From the NCBI GenBank assembly GCA_945643635.1, contig CALZFC010000031.1, positions 1,910,001 to 1,974,000 on the forward strand: a stretch of DNA of 64,000 nt, written 5' to 3'. This stretch comes from Allodiplogaster sudhausi (taxonomy: Eukaryota; Nematoda; Chromadorea; Rhabditida; Diplogasteridae). The notes beneath the pieces are model-generated. The model did no database searches. It was not told the DNA's origin and saw only the letters and a list, made by a program, of their open reading frames with translations. Position numbers and translations under genes: made by a program. Positions 46,514-59,563 of the stretch are shown here, piece after piece (positions within the stretch are counted from its first letter, which is position 1; each line of letters opens with the position of its first letter).

Positions 46514-47357
46514 CTAGGTATCCTCTACTGAATCATCTGATCGGCGTCGCCCGCCTCGCGCGTCTCTTTCCCTGAGAGAATCGTCGGAGACCCTCCATCC
46601 AAGGTCAGCGGCATCGCTGATGAGATCGGCGCTACCGCAGCATTCTATCTGGAAAGAAGTTAATATTTGCATTTGAATTTCCCGCATTTATTCCTGAAAA
46701 TTGCAGAACTAACATGTCGTCATCGAGTCCGAAGTCAGCTGCGCTAAAGGACTGGTAAGGAGGCGACTTGGTCTTCGACTTCACTGCCGAGTCCGCCGTG
46801 GCTACGGCATCCGTCTGCAATGGTAGATCAATATTTCGAAAAATATTAGCGAAAGATGGAGGATATAATTTGAATAAGTATAAAGTTGCCCACCTTCTTG
46901 ACCGTCGTGGAGGGATTGGACTGCGGAGGGAATGGAGGAGGGAGAAGAGCGTGGGTGGGGAAGGACTGAGAGGGTGCAGGCGGCAGCGCACTCTGCGTCT
47001 TCCGCGGCCCAGAAGTAGCGGCCGGCTTCTGGTGTCTCTTATCTTCCTGGGAAGACATGGACTTTGTCGTGGACGCGGATGTGCTGGACGTCAGAGTGTC
47101 ACTCGCCGCCTGCAATTCAATTGTACTCTTCGAAAACATGGCGTAACAATTCGCATTCAATTTTTTTCAAATATCCTTAAAATGGATCCAATAAATTTTA
47201 AATTTTCCACGTCGAAAAATGAGCACAATTTTTAGTCTTATGTTTGCTCATTTCTTTTGTTCTGCTTCCTTACCTTGACTGACGGCAAGTTCTTCGCCTT
47301 CTGAGAAAGCTGCTTACAATGCTGCGGACACGAACCAGCTGGCCTCTTATCAGTCAT
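46514..47357 (-). CDS. Ser/Thr/Pro-rich hypothetical protein
   Basis: The family is not recognised. Four segments join in phase: 47274-47357 (MTDKRPAGSCPQHCKQLSQK to PSVK), about 46895-47109 (AASDTLTSSTSASTTKSMSS, then a Pro-rich stretch with LLPPPFPPQSNPST), about 46710-46814 (SPPYQSFSAADFGLDDDML) and about 46514-46648 (IECCGSADLISDAADLGWRV, ending VEDT and a stop). The composition is that of a disordered regulatory protein with a small acidic motif (ADFGLDDD). The ATG at 47357 lies a few codons inside an exon preceded by a CTTTCAG acceptor. A further 5' exon, coding or leader, is therefore likely. The gene sits between the small secreted gene and ARID4 on the same strand. Confidence 0.5.
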
Positions 47358-48522
47358 TGATAACTTCGCTGAAAGAATATTGTATTTAATAAAAACAAAT
47401 TTAAATTTTTTTTTGCGTTAATAATCATTAAACAGGAAGAGCTTTGGAAATATTTCTGATTCGAATCATTAGCGGACGCTCCCGACTTTCGACGTCTTCT
47501 TTCGAACACAACCATATCCGAGGAGAGGCAGAGCGAGGAGGCAGAGCAAAAGTCGACCGAGTGCCCAGGGTTGCTCGGCCAGAACTGTGAGCATTGACTG
47601 GCTCATCGATCAGCCAGAGAAGTCGGGATGACAACCGTCTCCGACGAGTGAGAAGTGAAGGAATGAAGAAGCAGAGCGAGTCTTCATCCCATTCACGACC
47701 TTTCTCTAAATCGGGAAGATCTTGCATAAATAATTTCTGCACTTTAGCCTTATGCTGCGAGCGAGAGCATGATCTATCTGTTGACCTTCAGGTTAGGAAA
47801 ACTATTGCTGATTAAAGAATAGTTTCCAAGCCAAGATGTTTAAATTAATTTAAATGGTAAAACCCAACGGAAGATACTCATTGTTGTATAAACGTCCCAA
47901 TGTTTCCTCTTCCCCCATCCTCTACGAGCATAACTTCATTATTCTGCTCGATATTCTTCAGTAAGACAAATAAAACAGCTTTAGTTTGCATAGAATTTAA
48001 TGACAAACGAATAGATTCAACATGAAAATGAAACGATTTCTTAGAAATTGAAGTGTGATATAGGGGGCTGCTTAATTTGCATTAACGGATAAAAGAAATG
48101 AATTGTTGCTGCGAAGAGTCACCCGTGTCGGTCTTATTAAACAACATACATACATATCTATGCATTGTTAGAAGTACAAAACGTAGCAAAGATCTCCGAA
48201 ATTTCTGTTCAACAAGCTGAAATAAGAAGATGGATTTTTACGACTTTTAACCATAAAGTTTTAAATAAGTATCACGCGCATAATTATTCAAATGAGATGA
48301 GGATCTGCACGGTCACTGAATTTGGGAGTAATCGGTCGGTTTTAGGATATTCTGGAAAGTGAGTTGCGACTAGTTTGCTACTGGCACAAAATATAATTCT
48401 CAATCAAGTTATGCCAAGTCATATCAGCGGCATTCATAAATGCAGACGAGGTTGATACATGTAGTGATGGCTGCAAGGAGTGAGAAGTGGTGGGAGAGAG
48501 AATGCGAGAGGTAGAGAGTGAC
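47358..48522. other. Intergenic gap downstream of ARID4
   Basis: AT-rich sequence of about 1.1 kb. A minus-strand frame at 47428-47742 shows no domain and no clear splice borders. The ARID4 3' UTR and the upstream region or 5' exon of the Ser/Pro-rich gene should lie here. Confidence 0.5.
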
Positions 48523-51500
48523 TTAGGTGGGCGTCACGAGTACGGTAATAGGAGATGCGATGACGTCGCAGGGATTGGCTGAGGTGGATGGCGTCGTGGG
48601 CGGGCGTGGTTGCTGCTGCGCCTGCTGCCGCTCCATCTGACGCTTCTTCTCTGAGAATAAGTAATTTTCATTGCTATTTAATCTAAAATATTAAGGCCTA
48701 CTGCCTTAATTTGAAGTAATACTAGAAAGTATCAGATGGCACATAGAAATGAGAATGAAAAGTATCCATGTGCTGACTGACGAGTGTACTTGTTGCGCTT
48801 GTCGAGGCGGTGCAGCTCTGCCTTGAGTGCCTGGTAGTAGACGCGCAGTTCGTCGACGTGCCTGTCCAGAGTCGCCGGATCCACGAACACCGACCGGTCG
48901 CCGTACGCTGCAAATCACTCATCAGTGAGTAGATCAAAGCCATTCAATCTAAAGAAGTGATCATACGCATGTCGTCAGTGATGTGGGGCATTCCGAGTGG
49001 GGAGAAGTCGTTGAGCGCGTTCTCCGCCTCCATCTGCTTGTACATCTTGTTCTTCAGGCTAATGAACGTCGCCTCTGGCCTTTGCAGCGGAACTTCGCCT
49101 GAATAGAGAGAGAATGAGAAAGAGAGAGAGAGAATGTGAAAGAGAGAGAATGAGAGAGAAAGAAACTAAGGGAAAAGAAAAATTAACTAGATATTATACT
49201 ATGGCGATAATCGTGGTAGCTTTACAATGCAATGAAAGAGTGAAGATGGTGATTGTGACTGACTCTCGTCGTCCTCTTCCTCTTCATCTTCCTCCTCCTT
49301 GACTTCCTCTCCTCCTCCGCTCCCTCTCTTCTCCTTCTTCGCGTACTTTCTGTCCACGACCATGTGTGATTGGTTGTGCGCCCTGCAATTATTGCTTGCA
49401 CGAGAATGAAAAGGGCATTCATTGTGATGAATGTACATATCCCCTCTCTATTCTCTGTGAATGTTCTATAAACATTCTCCCTCGCATACTCAGTGTCAAT
49501 GCCATTCTCCCCCGACCTCTTCCTCTTGTGCTTCTTCTTGAACGGAGTACTCCTTCCCCCTCCTGCCACAGTCGACTCGCTCCGCACACTGCACGCGTCT
49601 TCGTCCGCGTCATCGCCCGCCGCTCCACTCGCGGTTGCCGCGCCAGCCGAACGGGACGGAGTTTCACAGCCTAGAAATAGAGAGAGAGGGAGAGGGAGAG
49701 AAAAGGTGTCAGAGCAATAGAAAAAGAGAGGAGGGGAAGGGCAGAGAAAAGAAAAGAGGGAGAAGATTGCATATCCTGTGCATATCGCAAAGTGTTAAAT
49801 CGTCAAGTAATAAACAAAAACCTATTTCACGAGAAGGCGTTGCAGATCCGCGTTTCGACAAACTCCTTGCTCCAGGAAGCAGCCGAGCTTCTAACAAAGA
49901 ATTCGGGATTCGTTTAAATCATGCTTTTCAATCAATGCATGCATTGATTGAAAAGTATGCTCCGGAACCCCGAACGAAAACAATTGATGCGCACCTTCCA
50001 TTAGTCTGTCAATCTCATCATCTTCTTTCTCATCTCCGCTCGCCGTTTCATCGTCCGCTTGAGTCGCGGAAGACTCGTCCGCGAGAGAAGCGGAAGGGGT
50101 GCCCGAAGCTTGCGATGCTTCTCCTCTCCTCGCCTTCTTCCCACGTCGCGTTAAAGTTCCAGCTTCCGCTGATTCAGTCGAAGCTACAAGAGAATCGAAG
50201 AATGACTTGAGAAATTCGTAGAGAGGGAAAATTATTAAAGAATTATGCTACCTTACAATATTTTATATTTGGTCAATAGTCGGAATTTAGATTCTAAATA
50301 CATTGTTCCATGAGTGTACTACAAATGTGAGAATATGATTACCTGCTTCCTCATCGGCCTCAGCCTCTTCTTGCTTTGGCTCTGTCTCCTCTTCCTCCGC
50401 AGCGGTCTTCTCTACCGTCGCGAGCTCTCTCTCCTTTTCCAGTTCTCTCTCCCTCTCGCGCTCTCTCTCTTTCTCTCGTTCTCTCTCCTTCTCTCGTTCT
50501 TTCTCTGCCTCTCTCTCCTTCTCTCTTTTCGCCGCCTCCTTCTTCTGAGCCACGGCAGCGAGTGCCGCCTTGGATGGTTCTCTTAGCTGCACGCTAACTG
50601 CCGCATGCGTCGTAGCTTGAAGTTCAATGTCAGCGCCTGTCAAATTTTCTTTTCATTCAAACAATCGTTTAGAAATTAACAAAATGCTTTAATATATGTA
50701 CATTCAATTATTTCCGTCACTAATGTTGACAGTGACAACAACTGAAGCCTAACCAATCGTAGTGTGCTCCTCGCTCTTCACAAAGTGGAAAGTGCCTGAG
50801 GATGCCTCGACGGAAGGCGGAGGAGGTGGAGGAGCAGGGGCAGGAACAACTACCGTTGGAGGCCGAGGGGGCGGTGCGGGAGGAGGCGGAGTAGCCAGAG
50901 TGGGCGGAGCCAGGTCTTGCAGCGAAGGCTTTTTCGGCTCTGCCACCACGACGGGGCCTGGCTTCCAAGGGCGGCCGGTAGGAGCTTCAGATTCCTTCTA
51001 AAATGAACCAAGTGGATTCTCAATAATATCCCTCCGTTGTCAAGGAGAGTTTCATCGTATTAAAAAAAAGCCTATTGTCAGAAAATGATGAAAGCAACAA
51101 ACTGGAACAGGCGGCTGAATCTCAATCCTCTCCTGGGCCACCGTTGCCGCCGCTGAAGTTTCTGCTGGCGCCGACGCAGCCACCGAAAGCACGGTCAACG
51201 ATAGAGCGGGGACAACTCCAGGCACCATTCGAATGGGTACATTGACCATTGTGATGGCTTGTTGTGTTCTCGGCGGACTTGTATCTCCCTTCTAAAATTT
51301 TACATATTACTTGCCAAGACAGCAGAGAGAAACTCAATAATTCACTGGTTTACGCCTTTCACTCAGATAAGACTAATAATTTTGTTTACAAATTAAAGTT
51401 AGTTGTATTTACCGTAATAGTAGTAGTCGTGGTCGTGTTGGGCTTGATGGCAGATGAGGTACTCGTGGAAAGATTAGCCATTGCCGGGAGAGCAGAGACG

Positions 51501-54500
51501 GTTACGGTAGTCGGCGCCGCCGTCGATGCGGTTACGGTAGCAGCGGCGGCTGCTGCGGTGGGACCGCGGATTCGACGCGGCCGGTCACGGTCGACGGGGG
51601 GAAGGAGACCGGCGCGAGTGGCAGCTGCAATGGCCGCCGCGCCAACTGTGATCGGAGGGCCCGCAGTGGACGACGCCGTCTCCATGAAGGAAGAGAAGGA
51701 CGGAGAGGAACTGACTGGCGGCTGCTAAACGGGCGCATTTCATTGGTAACTTACGAGGAAGTACGAAAAATGTGAGGAAGAAAAATAAGAAAATTTTGAT
51801 TACTTTGTTGTTCGGAATCAGAGGACTAAAATTGCAATCTATGTACATATGTACATACCAAGTTGTTTGCAGCAGCCGATAGCTGTTCGTACTGCGTGAA
51901 TGAAACTCGACGAGGACGATAGGATCCCTGGAAGAAGGCGGCGATGAACAGTTGGAAAATTAAATTTTAATAAGAAAATGTAAGATAAAACATCATTTTG
52001 TACCACCGCCATATTAGTACCATCAAGAAGCAATAACCATGTGCAGAGCGGAGCCGCCCTGCTGCTCCGTCTCGCTGGCCACGCCCATCGCTGACTTCGC
52101 AGCATCCGTCTCGGAGAAGTTGGCCAGCCAGGAACGGCGCTCCTCGCTTAGACGACTCGCCGACCGCAGCAGGTCCAGAGAGAGATTCTCATCCTGGGAT
52201 GAGAGAGAGAGAGAGGGGGGAGAAAGAGGGAGGGAGAGATGGAAGAAAGAAATGAGAGGGAGAGAGAGAGAGAGCGATAGAGAAAGAGATGGAGAGAGAG
52301 TGAAAAGAGGTAGAGAAAAGAGTGAGGACATGAATACTAACCTTTTTGGAGACCATTGTCTTTCCGAGCGGAATCCACTCATCGTAGCGGGAATTCCAGC
52401 CAAGATAGTGAACCTAAAAAAATTAGCCCTTTTCTCACAATCAATTACAATTTATACAGAAACGAAGATTGGCAGAAACTAACGTAATTTCGCGTGTACT
52501 TCATGAGTGCGAGGACATTCTCCACAATTTTCTCTTCCGATGGCGGCGCCTAGAATAAACCCGTTCGTCCTTCCATAAACCCTAACTCTTAATTTAATAC
52601 TTCAACCAACTGTTATTATTGAAATGTTCTTTACAAAGCAAAGAAAGATGTACCTCTCCAGGCTTGCCGACGATCTGGTCGAGCACCTCGGTCAGGGTGC
52701 GTTGCTGCATATTCACTACCTGCAATCCATTTCTTTTTTTGCTTTTTCTAGCAATAATTTTTTTGGTTTACCAAAACAAAGAAGAAGTCAGAAACAAATA
52801 AAGGCAAAAATAAATAATAAATAAATATCGAACAAACCCTGGCGTTGTACCATCTTCCATGGTGCAGAGCGTGCACATCTTGGCCGAGGTGGAAGCGGGA
52901 AAGGCTACAAATACATAACTACATACTTATTCTTCTCTAAGCAGCGTAGTAATTTAAGAGTATGTCCAAAATTAAACGAAAATCCCAGGCAGACCTTCAA
53001 CTGCATAAGTTTGCATCTACAAACATGCATACAGAAGAAAGAAGCAGATTTGAAAAGAAAACAAATTAGTGAGAAAGAATGAACATGTTGGCGGGGCTGA
53101 AGCCTTCATTGAAGTCGGCCTTCTCCTTCTCCTTGTCCTTCTCTGCCGCTACACTCGGAGCGGCCGAAGAGGAGCTGGTGAGAGACGCAGAGGAAGCCAC
53201 GCTGCTTGCTGCCGTTGCCGGTGCGACGCTCTCCTTCTTCTTCTCTCGCTCCCTCTCCTTCTCTGCCGTCTCTGCCGTCTCGTCCTTCTCTTCTTGCGAT
53301 TCCTTGGCATCTCTGTCTAGGCTCGATGATGACTTTCGTCGCTCCTTTATCTTCTTCTTGGCTTCTGAAAAAAGTTCAAGAAATGCTAAAACCAAAATAT
53401 TTTACTTAACAAATATGCATAAAACTTTCAGAAAAAATTAGAAATGAATAATACTCTGAAATGCGCAACCTTCAGCCTCCTTCTGCCGAGCCAAGGCCGC
53501 CGCTCTCTCCGCTCTCTCCTTGTCAGTTGGTCTGCCCTTCTTGCGTGGCTTGAGCAGCAGCGGCACTTCGTCCTCCTCCTTCTTTTCTTCCTCCTTTGCA
53601 CTGCTCGCCGGTGTCAGCCTGGCAACGGTGGATCCTACCGTAGTTGAAGTTGACGGTGCGGGAGAGGAAGACTCCATGCGAGAGCGAGAGCGGTGACTCG
53701 AACAACTCTCAGCGTCTGCCTCACTGAAATACAATTTAAAAAGTTGTCTTCAATAATTACAATATAAAACAAACTGGAATTTTAAACATCATGACTGGAA
53801 AAGACATGTATGTAAAATACGATTTATGATAAAATGTTTAAATATCTTGCTCATACTTGACGTGAAGAATAGAAAATAATACAATTCCTTTGCATTCTTT
53901 TAATTACGTCTGAAATGAATATCATTTTTACCCAAGAAGTGCATTATTAGAAATAGATCTTGAGAAACCTCTTGATGTCTTCGATTGTCCTTTTCTCAAT
54001 GGAAGACGTGGAGAGCGGACTGCTGGCGGTGGCGGGCGGGGCAGACGTGGAAGCAGTGGCAACGGGTGGAGAACGGGACATCCTCTTCGTCGTTCCCACC
54101 TCTTCCTTCGCCTTCTTCGATGTGGATGGCCTTTCATCCAAAGAACCAGCTTCGCTTTTCACTTCCTGTAGACACAAATTGATCTTGAGAAATTATCAAG
54201 ATGCCTTTCATCTCCCTGCCCTTTCAATTTCTTAATTCTTAATACCATGTACAAAGAGTACAATATCAAAAACCTCAGGGTTCTATCCCTGAGGTTTTCG
54301 ATATTTTACTCTTTGTACATAGTATTCAGTGACTGAGAGCAAAAGAAGAAGAGCCTGTTCGTGTGAATAACCAACATCCTTCTCCTTGTCGCTGGCGTCA
54401 GCCTTCTCCTCCTCCTTCAACTTGGTCTCCTTCGTGCGCTCCTTCTCCTTCGGCCTCTCTCTATCTTTCTCCTTATCGTCCTTGTCCTTAGCCTTCTCCT

Positions 54501-56452
54501 TATCCTTTGTCTTCGGCTTTTCCTTCTCTTTCTCCTTGTCCTTATCTTTCTCCTTTTCCTTGTCCTTCTCTTTCTCCTTGTCCTTCTCTTTCTCCTTTTC
54601 TTTCTCCTTCTCCTTTTCTTTCTCCTTATCCTTCAGTTTCTCCCCCGGCTTCTTATCGATGCTCTTACGTCGCTTAACCTTCAAAGGTCTTTGTCAACGA
54701 TGTTCTTACAATAACTATGTTGTGATGAAATGATGAAAGTCTAACGAGGCTGTAGTCGAGATTGCGGCGTGCGCTGCGAGGATTGTTGATAGAATTCGCG
54801 GACAACTCGTCGAGACTCCAGCCAAGATTCTTGTAGACCGAATTGAAGTGAAGGAGATATCTGAAGAGAATCAAAGATGGCTCTTGCTAGACAACATTAG
54901 ATGCCAACCTCTGATAGGCCTTCTTCAATGTCATAGAAGAGGCACCCGGGCATCCGTCTAGTTTCATCCTCTTCAAAACCTACAACAAGAGAGGAAATCT
55001 GGCTAGAACCTCTATTTTTTTTAAATTAAACTTAACAATTTATGCTTGCATTCTTCATGCGGCTGTTGATCAAGAAGCAGAAAGAGGGATGTTCAATAAC
55101 GGTACCCACACACCTTTCTCCACTTGTTGTTGTCCGTGACCCGCTTGTAGCCACCGTAGTCTTGGCAAACACGATAGAAACGGTAGAGGTCAATGTCCTT
55201 GCCACCGAGAATCGGCGCTCGGTTGATTGGAGTTCCTAGAACATACGTACTTATCGTCAAGTCGCCTTAACCCGCACCGAAAGATACATTGCATACATAC
55301 ATACATGAGTATTAATGGGTGTTTGTTTAAAAAGGCCATACACAAATGCTAGAAAATAGTTGAAAAATGTTCTGTTCACCTCTTTCTTCGTGGAATTTGT
55401 AGAGTTGTGCGATGAAGAGATCGCGGTGCTCTCCTCCATCTTCGTCTTCGTCGCTCTCTTCCTCACTCGACGAAGAAGCCTTCGAGTCCGTCTCCTTCGT
55501 CTTCTCTTTCTCCTTTCTGCAAACATCTGTTCAAACAAGGCAAAGAGTAATCAAAAGTGTTAAAGGGTAAAATACATATGTACATAAATGCGTCGTCATA
55601 ATGACATTTTTTGTGACATCGAGGAAATACAATGATGAAAAGACTGACTTGATCTTCTCCTCTTCTTCTTGTTTCTCCAGCTTCTCCTTCCTTTTCTTCT
55701 TCTTGATCAACTCCTCCTTATCTTCTTTTTCCTTTTCTTTTTCCTTTTCCTTGTCCTTCTTCTTCTCCTCTTTCTTTTCCTTCTCTTCCTTCTTCACCTT
55801 CTCCTTTTCTCTGAGCTTTTCCTTCTTCAACTCCTTCTTTTCCTCTTCTTCTTCGTCCTTAGTCTTGGCTTTTTCTTTCTCCTTCTCCTTTTCCACATCC
55901 TTTTCTTTTTCCTTATCTTTTTCTTTTTCTTTCTCCTTCTCTTTATCCTTTTCCTTAATCTCCTTCTCCTTTTCCTTATCCTCCTCTTTCTTCTTCCTCT
56001 TCTCTTCCTTCTGTTTTTCCCCATAAATGGAAGGACGCTCCCATCCATTTGGAAGCGCTCCTGAAAATTAATTAGAAAACATATTGAATTAAAACGAAGA
56101 CAACTACGAACTATCAAATTCACGTATGTATGCATGTATGTACATACATACATGCATACATTTATTGCCAGTGATGTGAAATCAGATCAATAAAACTGGT
56201 TAACAAAGGAATAACTTTTTTCGAATTTAACATGAATGACAGTAAGTGTAATACTAACGTTTGGACAGGAAGAGATTGCATCGCTCCACAGCAGCTTTCA
56301 GAGAAGTGCTCGCCTCAGCCAACTTTTTCCGGCCAGGGAACGACGTGTACGGACAAGCCAATCCGAATGGCGCCGTGGTGCTGGAAACATAATTTGGTTT
56401 AAGAAACAAGTCATTTTCTCCTCTGTTTCTCTCTCTCCATCCCTCTCTCTTT

Positions 56453-56493
<41 letters not shown>

Positions 56494-57341
56494 GTTATCT
56501 CTCTACAATGGAATGACAACACTGACTATCGCCCGTTCTGGAAGCTCCTGCACGGAATGTCGGTCTTGCTGATCTTGAGCACCTTGCCCGCATTTTCTCT
56601 GTAGGCCGAAGGGGACACGACCACGGCCGGATACCATTTGCCGCGGCGGCTCGGTTCTTCGAAGATGCACACTACGCTGCCGACCGGCTAAGGAGAAAAG
56701 ACTTGGAAAAAAATATTTGAAATATAAAACTTCTAAAGGAAGAAACCGGTCTCTCCGAACAAGTCCCTTCGATGTCCTTCCTTTCTTCATCCCTTTTCTT
56801 CTCCTCCTTCTTGTCTTTCTTGCTCTCCTTCTCCTTCTTTTCTTCCTTCTTCTTCGGCGTCTCCTCCTTTTCCTTATCTTTCTCCTTGCCTTTTTCTTTG
56901 TCTTTCCCCTTATCTTCTTCCTTCTTCTCCCGTTTCCTCGGCGTTCGCTCCCTGGAATTGAACACATTTCTTCCTAACTTCCTGCCTACAGTAATCTTTG
57001 CAGACATCGACAACATGCTACAACTCGAATTGTTCAAAGAGAGTAGCATACGGTGTGTCCATCTTGCCGTCTGCCTTTCCCCGTTCCTCGTGTTCCTGCC
57101 GTCTCTCGTCTCTGCTTGTTCCCTCCTTCTTCTCTCTTTCTCTGATCTCTCTCTTCCCCTGCTCTTCGTCCTCTTCCGTGTTGTCGTGCTCGCTCTCGTC
57201 GAACTCTGCCAGTGCCTCCCTGGCCACGCTCGCCGCCACGCGCTTCTTTCGTTTCTATGGTTCCATACACCCATTAAGCTTACATTTTTAGATTTGCAAT
57301 GATTGTTCCAATTCATGGGTGCTCACAGTCATTCTCCTCTA

Positions 57342-57373
<32 letters not shown>

Positions 57374-57409
57374 CTCTCTCTCTCTCTGTTCTCCCTCTCC
57401 TCTCTCTCT

Positions 57410-57441
<32 letters not shown>

Positions 57442-57459
57442 GTTCTCCCTCTCCTCTCT

Positions 57460-57504
<45 letters not shown>

Positions 57505-58891
57505 CACCTTCTCAATCGGCGGTGTCCTCTCATCACTGTCGTCGTCGCTCGCCGCCCTCCTCAACCGTTTCTCTCCGAGATTCCTCCGTGCTCTCGATGA
57601 GTCGTCTACGGACATCTGCCTTGGTGTTTTCCGACTCAGCCTGCAGTGATTTGATGGAATGCTTCACAGCCGAGAAGTCTCAGATAATTGAATGCAACTG
57701 ACATGGTTGCCTTAGAGCCAGCGAGGACGGGCGTACAGAACTGTTCTGGATTGTAGAGCGGAAGGGCGTCCAGATTCACAGACTTGTCAAAGTGGCGGCC
57801 GCTTTTAAGGCATAACTAAAGAGAGGCTGACAAAATAAAACAAATCTCATCGCGCTATTCTTCAAAGAATCAGGAATGATTGTCAATAGTTTCGTACCTG
57901 AGTCCGGCGTAGCATTCGCTCGTCGCCATCGTTGAAAACTGCAAGCAAATATATATATATATATATATATATATAATTGGGAGAACAATTAAAAAGAACA
58001 ACAACAATTAGAAGAACTCAGTAAATACAAAAAATAACAAGTACAGATGGTGACTGAAAAATGAATTAAAGAAATAAGAAATAAGTAAGCCGACACAGTA
58101 ACTTACCCACGGTGTACATGCTGCAATCTTTGACGTTCTGAATCTGAGCACGCACAATCTGCTTGCCATCGTTCACTTCCACCTCCAATACTCACATTAT
58201 CTCATTCTTTACAAGAATCCCTAATATATTCCTTCACTCGAGTTCATCTTAACAAATGTATAAACTACAAGTACGCATGAATATACATAGAAGATATAAT
58301 TGATGATCTTATTTAAATGTTTAAGACGCAGTGATAAGGCATACGAGAATCAACGGTCAGGCACTCACCTCAGAGTTGAGTTTGATCAATCCACGAATGT
58401 CCTTCTCCTCCACTTGCACGCTCCCGAATGGAGCTTCCTTCAGGCTTACCTTCAAGTCATTCCATTTCTAGGTATGTACATAAATATGTACAAGAATCCT
58501 TTCTTTTGTATAGATCGGTGTTATGAATATATGTACATGTACACACCCATCCCAGGGATCCGTGAACATAAAGGATTGTTGGCCGAGAAACAATGAAAGA
58601 AATATGTATATGCAAAAGAGCTGGAGAATAAAGCAAAATGATAACTTTGCATTTGACGTGCTTTGCGAGCTTCTTGACCTTGGCCTCGCAGAAAGCGCCC
58701 TTGAACTTGGCACTGACTTCAGTACCAATCGGAAGGAATGGTGGGTCGTCCGACTAGAAATATGATCGCGTTCCTTTTAGGAGATTTACTTAATATTGTA
58801 ATTGATAGAAAAAAGGAAAAAAAGTATCACTGCAAATTAGACCTCGTAAACAATGATTTTTCGAGTGTTCGACTCGGCAACACACCTGCAT
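48523..58891 (-). CDS. ARID4: ARID4 (RBBP1-like) chromatin protein
   Basis: ARID4A/B are nuclear subunits of SIN3-HDAC complexes that bind retinoblastoma protein and modified histones. More than 25 exons follow the family order. A 6-nt coding start exon at 58886-58891 (ATG CAG) leads into [20 protein letters not shown], the first Tudor domain, continuing with [13 protein letters not shown]. The RBB1NT/PWWP-like part has [20 protein letters not shown]. Long Lys/Glu tracts follow. The ARID domain runs from [14 protein letters not shown] and [20 protein letters not shown] to [18 protein letters not shown] (about 55.5-54.75 kb). Next come an AT-hook-like [11 protein letters not shown] and a chromobarrel ([12 protein letters not shown], then [20 protein letters not shown], about 52.9-52.3 kb). 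Pro/Ala/Thr-rich linkers lead to a C-terminal coiled coil ([20 protein letters not shown]) matching the ARID4 C-terminus. The stop is at 48523-48525. The product is very roughly 1,500 aa. The assignment is very secure; a few linker exons have approximate borders. Confidence 0.92.
49924..49955. repeat. 32-bp perfect palindrome in an ARID4 intron
   Basis: The sequence CTTTTCAATCAATGCA and its exact reverse complement abut with no spacer. It lies in the intron between coding segments ending near 49993 and starting near 49673. Function unknown. Confidence 0.9.
54241..54326. ncRNA. Candidate 40-bp-stem hairpin (small-RNA precursor-like) in an ARID4 intron
   Basis: Arms 54241-54280 and 54287-54326 are reverse complements with three mismatches in 40 bp and a 6-nt loop (TTCTAT). 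The hairpin sits wholly inside the 210-nt intron 54166-54375. The size resembles a short pre-miRNA, but the pairing is tighter than usual and a decayed foldback transposon is an equal possibility. No expression evidence is available. Confidence 0.4.
57949..57975. repeat. (AT)n microsatellite in an ARID4 intron
   Basis: Pure alternating AT run just upstream, on the coding strand, of the TTGCAG acceptor of the exon encoding [13 protein letters not shown]. Confidence 0.9.
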
Positions 58892-59563
58892 GTTTTACGA
58901 GTCACAATCTTGGCATTGCTTCAGCCAGATTCTCTAGCTTCTGAAAGGGTTAATGTATGCACACGGAAAATGGTAACAAAACTATTACAGCGGTACGTTC
59001 GCGTTGACATAGAGCGGGGCATCGTGGATGGATGTATGTAAGTATATATGTATGTATTTGCATATACATTAATATACGTACATAAGCGTTCATGCCACAG
59101 AAACGATGCCACTCAAAAGATACTGCAAGACGACACGTACATAGGAAAGATACCACTCAATAGAATGCGCTTGGAGCAAAAAATGGTCATGCGTGAAGCA
59201 TACAAAACCGGCTCAAGGCAAGAGCACCGCTATATTTAGTGCGGCGTCGTCCGTAGAATAGATGAGACCCTTTAGCGCGATAACGAATTCCATCCTTGCC
59301 TTCATTGTTCTGACAAAAAAAAAGAACTTTCATAAAAAATAGATATGTATTTAATGTGCCATCCAATTTCCAACAAAGCCCGCTATCCCAATGAAACCAC
59401 CATTTTTCAAGATATTGATGTATTCTTTATGTATTCTTTGTACTCCATTACAAATGTATTTATTTTACATATTTATTCATACATTCATGTGACAAGGGAT
59501 AGAGCGAATTAGATAAAAGTATACAAAAAAACTGGGAAGGGAAGAAGGGAGAGAGGATACGAA
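58892..59563. other. Intergenic gap between NSE1 and ARID4, with NSE1 poly(A) signals
   Basis: This 670-bp gap separates two genes on the same strand. On the minus strand, AATAAA occurs twice at about 59457-59478, roughly 90-110 nt after the NSE1 stop, fitting its poly(A) signal. The ARID4 promoter and leader must lie in the remainder. TATG/CATA-rich runs occur at about 59035-59085. Confidence 0.6.

Noticed and set aside
57313..57530. Extension of an ARID4 exon through (GA)n as an Arg/Glu repeat
   Set aside because: Reading through the tract ends in a frame that cannot join the next exon. A GTGAAG donor just before the tract gives the correct phase, so the tract is taken as intronic.
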